A stretch of 64,000 nt of DNA from Nocardia australiensis (GTDB lineage: Bacteria; Actinomycetota; Actinomycetes; Mycobacteriales; Mycobacteriaceae): assembly GCF_020733705.1 (NCBI RefSeq), contig NZ_JAJFZM010000001.1, positions 3,038,001 to 3,102,000 on the forward strand, read 5' to 3'. How positions within the stretch are numbered: position 1 is the stretch's first letter; every line of letters begins with the position of its first letter. The notes beneath the pieces were generated by a model, which worked only from the letters and a program-made list of their open reading frames with translations, made no database searches and was not told where the DNA came from. The position numbers were made by a program, and so were the translations under genes. Below are positions 59,112-64,000 of this stretch, piece after piece.

Positions 59112-59552
59112 ATGTCGTCCACGGATATCGAGACGGCGGATCAATGCGGTTGGTATCGGCGGGTTCTGGAGCTTCCGGTGGAAGTTGTGCCGCGGACGAG
59201 GCGGATCGTCGTTCACAGGATTGATGGCCTCGTCGATGCGGTGGTGATGCCATCGCCACTGGGGGAGAGGGTCGCGACGTGGCTGGCGATGGACCGGCAG
59301 CTCGGTCCGGTGATTGAGCACCGGGACACGGCGCGCATGACGTTTGTGACCGGTCCGCCTGACGGTTACGAACACACGATCTTCGCGACTCTGCTGCGGC
59401 TGAACGTCAGTCTCGGTGGTACGCATATCGTGCTGCCCTCACCCAGCGATGGAGGTTCGGGTGTCTGGCGGTGGCTGTTTTTGCCGTGCAACGGATTTCG
59501 ACCGGTGATGCGGATCGTGCTGGACGCGGTGGTGGCGGTGAGTGCGCGATGA
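59112..59552 (+). CDS. Hypothetical protein, repeated small-protein family copy 2
   Basis: 146 residues from the ATG at 59,112: DQCGWYRRVLELPVEVVPRT, VVMPSPLGERVATWLAM, GPVIEHRDTARMTFVTGPPD, IVLPSPSDGGSGVWRWLFLP and PVMRIVLDAVVAVSAR. It aligns throughout with the protein at 58,531. An in-frame GTG at 58,974 overlapping the previous stop would add 46 arginine-rich residues; the paralogue alignment favours 59,112, leaving a 134-base gap. Its stop overlaps the next gene by four bases. Confidence 0.68.
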   Translation: MSSTDIETADQCGWYRRVLELPVEVVPRTRRIVVHRIDGLVDAVVMPSPLGERVATWLAMDRQLGPVIEHRDTARMTFVTGPPDGYEHTIFATLLRLNVSLGGTHIVLPSPSDGGSGVWRWLFLPCNGFRPVMRIVLDAVVAVSAR

Positions 59553-59698
59553 CGGCACAGGCGTTCGGATATCTGTGGGATTACGGCGGGCCTGATGAGT
59601 GGGTTCGATCCGATCTGCCAGGCGAGGGTCCGCTCGTTCATGTCCCGGCGTTGCGTGGGCGGGGTTGGGCGGATTCGAGTGTTGGGCGTCGGTCGTGA
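59549..59698 (+). CDS. Very small hypothetical protein
   Basis: 49 residues containing AFGYLWDYGGPDEWVRSDLP and GEGPLVHVPALRGRGWADSS. Both ends overlap neighbouring genes by four bases. Not recognised; it could also be the first part of a protein continued by the next frame. Confidence 0.45.
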   Translation: MTAQAFGYLWDYGGPDEWVRSDLPGEGPLVHVPALRGRGWADSSVGRRS

Positions 59699-60027
59699 CC
59701 GGGCGGGTGCGGGCCTACGGGATCTGGGATCGATCGGGGGAACAGGTCCCCACCGTAGTGGCGACGATCCGTGAGGTTGCTCGCTGTACCCGGCTGGATT
59801 TACGTGCTGTCTCGGTCATGCGTTCAGGCGCGGACCTGAGTGTGCTGTTGGCCAGCTTCGCGACGTCGGGAATCGGTGTGGTGGTCGTGTTGCGTGTGAG
59901 TGGATGGCTTGATGCGGTGCGCCGTGACTGCGATGTGTGGACAGTGTCTCCGTCCGGCTACTGGCCCCGCATCGACATCTGCGGCATGGTAGGCGATTTC
60001 ATCGCCAGCTCGGGGCTGTGCCGATGA
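59695..60027 (+). CDS. Hypothetical protein, 110 residues
   Basis: Starts GTG with GTGA overlap. RVRAYGIWDRSGEQVPTVVA, CTRLDLRAVSVMRSGADLSV and GIGVVVVLRVSGWLDAVR give alternating strands and helices reminiscent of a degenerate resolvase N-terminal fold, without a catalytic Ser motif. That resemblance is weak. Overlaps the next gene by four bases. Confidence 0.55.
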   Translation: MTGRVRAYGIWDRSGEQVPTVVATIREVARCTRLDLRAVSVMRSGADLSVLLASFATSGIGVVVVLRVSGWLDAVRRDCDVWTVSPSGYWPRIDICGMVGDFIASSGLCR

Positions 60028-60224
60028 AATCCTCACGCCGTGTCCGGCATATCCACATCGAATCCGGGCCGCTCGCACTGGATTTCCAGGGCAGCGCCGA
60101 GCAGATCGGCAGCGTCGCCGCGCACCTGGCTACTGCCGCTGATGCCACCGAACTCACTTTCACCGTGGACAACGAAGTCGGCCCCGACCTTCCCGAACTC
60201 CCCTGCGGCGAACTCTGGAAATAG
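60024..60224 (+). CDS. Small hypothetical protein, 66 residues
   Basis: Starts MKSSRRVRHIHIESGPLALD, followed by QGSAEQIGSVAAHLATAADA and LTFTVDNEVGPDLPELPCGE. The ATG overlaps the preceding stop (ATGA). Not recognised. Confidence 0.55.
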   Translation: MKSSRRVRHIHIESGPLALDFQGSAEQIGSVAAHLATAADATELTFTVDNEVGPDLPELPCGELWK

Positions 60225-60333
60225 CTGGCCCCAGGTCGCGAAGCGACCAGTCCGCTTCTCCTCGCCGCCACGTCGTTCTACCCGCGGTACGCGCGGACCC
60301 GTGAATATCCATCAATATGAGAGGCAGATCCAC

Positions 60334-60825
60334 ATGGCCACAGCAACGGTTTCCACTGCCGACAGCACCGGCACCGAAGCCAGCGACACCGATCCAGGAC
60401 TCGCGATCGATCAACGCTGCCGGGTGTATCGAGATGAGTTCGGGTTCAACACCTTCCGCGACCCGCGCACCGGCGCGATCACGATGGTCGCCGGACGCGT
60501 GTCGGCGGTGATCACAACAAATACGGTCGGCCCACACGTCAGAACCCTTCTCGGTGCCGGGTCGGTGCCGGTGTTCTCGGTCGGTCACCGCGTGTGGGTG
60601 TTCCTCACCGATCCACCGACACCGACCGACGATATCGCCCAGCTGAACGTCGAGTTGTTCACACACAGTGCGGTACCGCTGTTCTCGGGCGCGCTGATCG
60701 CTCTGCCGACCCCGGGCAACGCCAAACGGTGCTGGCTGCACCTGCCCGACGGGCACTCACGGCCTTCATTCGCTGCCGTGGTCGATGCGGTCGAAACCGC
60801 TGCGGCGCAGGCGGACTCGCAATGA
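60334..60825 (+). CDS. Hypothetical protein, repeated small-protein family copy 3
   Basis: 163 residues with a longer, Thr-rich N-terminus, then RCRVYRDEFGFNTFRDPRTG, GPHVRTLLGAGSVPVFSVGH, RVWVFLTDPPTPTDDI, ALIALPTPGNAKRCWLHLPD and FAAVVDAVETAAA. The order of motifs matches the proteins at 58,531 and 59,112 but identity is lower. It has its own ribosome site (GAGAGGC) after a 109-base gap, the largest in the rest of the array. Its stop overlaps the next gene. Confidence 0.7.
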   Translation: MATATVSTADSTGTEASDTDPGLAIDQRCRVYRDEFGFNTFRDPRTGAITMVAGRVSAVITTNTVGPHVRTLLGAGSVPVFSVGHRVWVFLTDPPTPTDDIAQLNVELFTHSAVPLFSGALIALPTPGNAKRCWLHLPDGHSRPSFAAVVDAVETAAAQADSQ

Positions 60826-61007
60826 ACACCGCCGATCTGACGGCACCGCGCCGAGCAGAATCCGTTCCCGCCGCCGGGACCCCCATGCCACCTGTGGATC
60901 GCTGTTGTCGCGCTCGACCCCGCCAACGTGGACCGGTTCACCGCACCACCACCGTCTACGCCGCAAACACCCGCTTCGTCGAGTCCCGTCGGGGAGTGAA
61001 TCGCTGA
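60822..61007 (+). CDS. Small hypothetical protein, 61 residues
   Basis: Starts MNTADLTAPRRAESVPAAG and ends TRFVESRRGVNR; basic, with a CC pair in the middle. The ATG overlaps the preceding stop by four bases and its stop shares a base with the next ATG. Not recognised. Confidence 0.45.
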   Translation: MNTADLTAPRRAESVPAAGTPMPPVDRCCRARPRQRGPVHRTTTVYAANTRFVESRRGVNR

Positions 61008-61387
61008 TGTTGCGATCCCGACGTAAACCCGCCCCCGAGTCAGCGCCGGTCGTGCTCGGCTATATCGATACCGCCCGCATCCCGGCCGGGCAGACAGTGA
61101 TCGAGGTCGGTGCGCCGATGCGTGCCCGCGCCGCCGAGTGCGGATACAGCTGGGGCGGAACCTATCTCGACCACCACACCCACGGCGAAACCGTCGCCGC
61201 GCTCACCCGCGCCGCCGTGGCCAACCCGGCAGTGGTCGCCGTGGTCGTCCCCGACCACACCCACCTCCCGCACGGCCTACACACGATCACCGCCAACACG
61301 CGCCACATCCGCGTCCTCACCACCGACACCATCGAGGACACCCTCGACGGTCGGGCCCACCCCGCCGAGGTCGGGCGCGATGGCTGA
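61007..61387 (+). CDS. Hypothetical protein, resolvase-fold-like
   Basis: 126 residues: VVLGYIDTARIPAGQTVIEV, MRARAAECGYSWGGTYLDHH, VANPAVVAVVVPDHTHLPHG and HIRVLTTDTIEDTLDGRAHP. The strand/helix rhythm and the (V)VVPxxxHL segment recall the N-terminal domain of serine recombinases but no catalytic Ser or Arg cluster is seen, so a regulator or relic is possible. Overlaps both neighbours. Confidence 0.6.
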   Translation: MLRSRRKPAPESAPVVLGYIDTARIPAGQTVIEVGAPMRARAAECGYSWGGTYLDHHTHGETVAALTRAAVANPAVVAVVVPDHTHLPHGLHTITANTRHIRVLTTDTIEDTLDGRAHPAEVGRDG

Positions 61388-61586
61388 GGACACCGCTGGT
61401 CGAACACCTCCTCGCCACCGCCCACCCCGAGGACCGAAAGGATCACCAAACCTCATGTTCATCACCGACCACCCGGGATGGCTGAGCACCGACGACGGCA
61501 TCGACTACCGGGCCGTCACCTCCGGCAACAACGGTGCGTTGATCACGGTCGGGCGCCGGTCGAGTGTTGTGGGGGATCGCTGGTGA
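61380..61586 (+). CDS. Small hypothetical protein, 68 residues
   Basis: Contains PRHRPPRGPKGSPNLMFITD and HPGWLSTDDGIDYRAVTSGN. It overlaps the preceding gene by eight bases and the next by four. A later ATG at NLMFITD may be the true start. Not recognised. Confidence 0.45.
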   Translation: MAEDTAGRTPPRHRPPRGPKGSPNLMFITDHPGWLSTDDGIDYRAVTSGNNGALITVGRRSSVVGDRW

Positions 61587-62017
61587 CCGGGCTGCCCGAC
61601 AAGGCCGTGCTGCTGGCCGCGTGCCGCGGATTCCCGATCATCACCGATCACCCGATGCTCGACGCCGCCGGGGAACTCGCTGGTCTGCACGAGACCCGAG
61701 AAAACACCCCGTGGTCAGCTCTGGAAGAAACCGACGCGCACCGAATCAGGCTGATGCGCGAGATCGACCAATGGGTCCAACTCGCCACACCAGTGCCGTT
61801 CCCGGCCGCCAAACTGCACACCCACACGATGGGCCAAGTCGTCGACCAAATCGCGCAATTGACCGTCCAAAACTACATCGCGCTCACCGCCGCCCCCGAC
61901 GAGTTGTTCGACGACGCCCGCACCCAACTCGACGACCTCGGCAACGCCTACGACGACCTCGCCGAAGACCTCGCCCGCGGCACCCGCCGCCTACCCCAAC
62001 TCACCACCCAATGGTGA
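61583..62017 (+). CDS. DUF4254-like protein
   Basis: 144 residues. LPDKAVLLAACRGFPIITDH opens the protein; RIRLMREIDQWVQLATP, KLHTHTMGQVVDQIAQLTVQ and DDARTQLDDLGNAYDDLAED form a helical bundle. The LHTHTMGQVVDQIAQL segment resembles the DUF4254 signature. Biochemical role unknown. GTG start overlaps the previous stop by four bases. Confidence 0.65.
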   Translation: MTGLPDKAVLLAACRGFPIITDHPMLDAAGELAGLHETRENTPWSALEETDAHRIRLMREIDQWVQLATPVPFPAAKLHTHTMGQVVDQIAQLTVQNYIALTAAPDELFDDARTQLDDLGNAYDDLAEDLARGTRRLPQLTTQW

Positions 62018-62046
62018 CAACCACCCTGCGGGCACTGCACCCCAAC

Positions 62047-62098
62047 GTCTTTCCCCGACCGAAACACGACAGGTCTTTCCCCGACCGAAACACGACAG
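62047..62098. repeat. Perfect 26-bp tandem duplication
   Basis: Two identical adjacent 26-base units (62,047-62,072 and 62,073-62,098), starting GTCTTTCCCCGACCG. The unit is not a multiple of three, so copy number shifts the frame of anything read through it. It lies between the stop at 62,017 and the ATG at 62,107. Confidence 0.9.
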
Positions 62099-62106
62099 GC
62101 GATGAC

Positions 62107-62283
62107 ATGAACGCTCTCATTCCACTCGAACCCGACCACCAAAACCAGGCAGACCCCGACCAGGCAACGACCTTCGCTGACTACCTCACCGACCCCGGGC
62201 CGCTCGACACCGACACCGCGATCCCGGCTATGAGCCGCCACCACGCTGTCCACCACAATGCCTGCCCCTGCACCGGGCGATGA
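62107..62283 (+). CDS. Small hypothetical protein, last of the array
   Basis: 58 residues: MNALIPLEPDHQNQADPDQA, TTFADYLTDPGPLDTDTAIP and a Cys/His-rich end HHAVHHNACPCTGR. Reading further upstream to 62,011 is open but passes through the 26-bp duplication. Not recognised; it could be fused to the following recombinase remnant by ancestry. Confidence 0.45.
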   Translation: MNALIPLEPDHQNQADPDQATTFADYLTDPGPLDTDTAIPAMSRHHAVHHNACPCTGR

Positions 62284-62413
62284 AGATATCCGCTGTGGCG
62301 CCTGCAATCGCAAGATGCAAGCCGAACTTGTCGGGCTGAATGTCTACTACCGTTGCCGTGCAAGAACTCTCGCACCCGGCAACTCCGAGCTGGCCGATCA
62401 TCCCCGCAGCTGC
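62258..62413 (+). pseudogene. Zinc-ribbon fragment of a large serine recombinase
   Basis: About 50 residues with DIRCGACNRKMQAELVGLN, VYYRCRARTLAPGNSELADH and PRSC. This is the recombinase zinc-ribbon of large serine recombinases (C--C-+-M---------YYRC--R-LAP). The reading breaks at about 62,413 where the expected sequence after HPR is replaced by sequence that is an integrase remnant on the opposite strand. No catalytic domain remains. Confidence 0.7.
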
Positions 62414-62670
62414 AAGGCCAGCCCGCTGTCGCTGATCGGTTTGCCTGGATGCCTGCCCGGAAACAACCACGTTCCCGGTGCGGCGAGCAGCGTGTTTCCT
62501 CGGCGTGTGTCGATCCACTCGACCATCAGCGAATCCAGTGGTGGCGGAAGGACAATGGGCACAGCGCCGAACCGGATGGATACCTGTTCCTCGGTGCGAT
62601 CGACGTTGTCGACCTGTAGGCGGGCGATCGTGCTCACGTGCTGGGCGTAGAGCACCAGCAGCCCCTACAG
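62398..62670 (-). pseudogene. Tyrosine recombinase/integrase fragment
   Basis: About 85 residues on the reverse strand: LYAQHVSTIARLQVDNVDRT, EEQVSIRFGAVPIVLPPPLD, LMVEWIDTRRGNTLLAAPGT and WLFPGRHPGKPISDSGLAL. It matches the core of long actinobacterial tyrosine-type integrases. A stop lies just upstream of LLVLYAQ and the frame ends at 62,398 without the catalytic RxxH/Tyr region. It is a relic. Confidence 0.68.
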
Positions 62671-62966
62671 CGCGCCGCCCACGCAGACCCGAACAGGCTT
62701 CTGCACATGCTTCTTTCGATCCCGCTTGGCGGATCTTCCCCATCCGGCAGAACTGACACGACCCGGCTTCGTCAGCGCTGCTCCCGCCCGCCCCGACGCC
62801 TACAGATCAGCCTGCCCCAGCTCCCAATCGTGCCGCTGCGAAGCCCATGTCAGCGGCAGCCATGAGATCCGCCCCGGCGGGAACAACCGGACGCCCGCAG
62901 GGCGGGATCAGACACGTCATTGACACGCCCGACAGGTTGGCCAATAAGGACTGTCGCTTCGCAGCC
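62671..62966. other. Intergenic region, nothing recognised
   Basis: About 300 bases between the integrase remnant and the end of argS. No convincing gene, tRNA or terminator was seen. Confidence 0.45.
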
Positions 62967-64000
62967 TCACATTCGCTCTGGTGCCGCGATGCCAAGAAGG
63001 CTGAGTCCGTGCTCGAGGGTGCGTGCGGTGAGCTGGCAGAGAGCGAGCCGGTTTCCGCGGATGGGTTCGTCGGCCGCAAGGACAGGGCAGTTGTCGTAGA
63101 AGGATGTGAAGTCGCGAGCGAGGTCGTAGAGGTACCCGCAAAGGCGATGTGGTTCGAGAGTTGCGCCGACCTCCGCAACCGTCGTGGCGTAGTCATCGAG
63201 TTCCATCGCCAACGCCCGCTCGGCAGGTTCAAGGGGGATGTTGGCGTCGACAATGGTGGTGTGGCCGCCTGCTTTGCGGAGGATGGATTTGATTCTGGCG
63301 TGGGCGTACTGGAGGTAGACGCCGGTGTTTCCATTGAATGCGACCATGCGGTCGAGGTCGAAGGTGTAGTCCTTCACCCGGGATGTTGAGAGGTCGGCGT
63401 ACTTAACCGCTCCGATTCCGGATTGCTCGGCGATCTTGTCCAGGTCGGCTGGTGGCAGGTCCGGGTTCTTCTCTGCGACGATGGCTCGCGCGGTAGAGAC
63501 AGCGTCGTTGAGCAAGTCCATCAGTCGAACAGTGCCGCCCGCGCGGGTTTTGAAGGGCCGTCCATCGGGTCCCAGGACGGTGCCGTAGGCGATGTGTTCG
63601 GCATCGATGGCATCGGTCAGCCATCCAGCGCGGCGCGCTGCTTCGAAGATCAGGCGGAAGTGCAGGGCTTGACGAGAGTCGGTGACATACAGCAGCCGGT
63701 CGGCGTCGAGGCTTGTGATGCGGTAGCGGATGGTGGCGAGGTCGGTGGTGTCGTAGCCATAGCCGCCGTCGCGTTTGCGAACCATCAGAGGGACCGGCTT
63801 GTCGTCGGGGCCGGTGACCTCTTCGGAGAAGATGACCAGAGCGCCGTCGCTGTCGACGGCGATGCCCTTGTCGACGAGTTCTTTGATGGTGTCGGCGAGC
63901 ATCGGGTTGTAGAACGACTCACCCACGTAGTCGTCGCTGGTGAGCAGGACACCGAGGCGGTTGTAGATCTCCCCGAACGCCTTCTCGGATTCGGTGACGA
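62967..64000 (-). CDS. argS: Arginyl-tRNA synthetase, C-terminal part (runs off window)
   Basis: The reverse strand encodes about 344 residues of a class I arginyl-tRNA synthetase; the N-terminus with the HIGH motif lies beyond base 64,000. Visible parts are SEEVTGPDDKPVPLMVRKRD, GYDTTDLATIRYRITSLDAD, YVTDSRQALHFRLIFEAARR, GTVLGPDGRPFKTRAGGTVR in place of KMSKS and the C-terminal DALR tRNA-binding domain (YLQYAHARIKSILRKAG to the end). The product ends LLGIAAPERM. Charging of tRNA-Arg is a core function, so this marks either the chromosome backbone or an extra argS copy beside the island. Confidence 0.92.
   Translation of the reverse strand, partial: VTESEKAFGEIYNRLGVLLTSDDYVGESFYNPMLADTIKELVDKGIAVDSDGALVIFSEEVTGPDDKPVPLMVRKRDGGYGYDTTDLATIRYRITSLDADRLLYVTDSRQALHFRLIFEAARRAGWLTDAIDAEHIAYGTVLGPDGRPFKTRAGGTVRLMDLLNDAVSTARAIVAEKNPDLPPADLDKIAEQSGIGAVKYADLSTSRVKDYTFDLDRMVAFNGNTGVYLQYAHARIKSILRKAGGHTTIVDANIPLEPAERALAMELDDYATTVAEVGATLEPHRLCGYLYDLARDFTSFYDNCPVLAADEPIRGNRLALCQLTARTLEHGLSLLGIAAPERM

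Noticed and set aside
56785..62283. CRISPR array or phage defence locus
   Set aside because: No regularly spaced repeats and no cas, nuclease or helicase motifs; only a single 26-bp tandem duplication is present.
1..64000. tRNA or rRNA genes
   Set aside because: No cloverleaf-like or rRNA sequence was noticed on reading; a covariance-model search would be needed to exclude them fully.

Overview
The window is GC-rich actinobacterial DNA with frequent GTG starts and 4-base gene overlaps. A Nocardia- or Rhodococcus-like organism is the best guess. This rests on the XRE/DUF397 pair, a PaaX-type regulator pair, many FadE-like acyl-CoA dehydrogenases and a secreted glycine-rich protein; no rRNA or other taxonomic marker is present.

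From 1 to about 50,260 the window is one large catabolic island for carboxylic acids handled as CoA thioesters. Left part (1-31 kb): CoA ligases, acyl-CoA dehydrogenases, MaoC and crotonase-type hydratases, SDR dehydrogenases, a thiolase, a CoA-transferase, a BadH-like hydroxyacyl-CoA dehydrogenase, a MenB-like enzyme and a BadI-like ring hydrolase. The last three suggest oxidation and ring opening of an alicyclic acyl-CoA. A FadR-subfamily GntR regulator sits in the middle (20,099-20,875). A palindrome of the type TGGTCNNACCA recurs in thirteen places, nearly all in promoter regions of this island, so the island looks like one regulon. Right part (31-50 kb): two parallel modules, each with a PaaX-type regulator and three genes for a 2-hydroxyacyl-CoA dehydratase/benzoyl-CoA-reductase-type radical enzyme (two cysteine-bearing subunits and an ATP-dependent [4Fe-4S] activator). 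Each module is also associated with a CoA ligase and an unusual SDR lacking the catalytic Tyr and Lys. Such oxygen-sensitive low-potential enzymes are unexpected in what looks like an aerobe, and no ferredoxin is encoded here. This is the most unusual part of the window.

From 50.4 to 54.8 kb there is an MMPL transporter followed by a histidine kinase/response regulator pair. The response regulator's 3' end is interrupted by an ISL3-family element (54,674-56,311) whose transposase is frameshifted. Just beyond it lies a 26-bp fusion of the two IS ends flanked by a perfect 8-bp target duplication, which looks like an excision or deletion scar.

From 56.8 to 62.3 kb there is an XRE regulator/DUF397 pair and a divergent, tightly overlapping array of about eleven small genes, including three paralogues of one unrecognised family and a DUF4254-like protein. 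The array ends in remnants of a large serine recombinase and a tyrosine integrase, next to a partial arginyl-tRNA synthetase gene that runs off the window.

All functions are read from sequence motifs and memory of families; no searches were run. Substrate assignments are inference.
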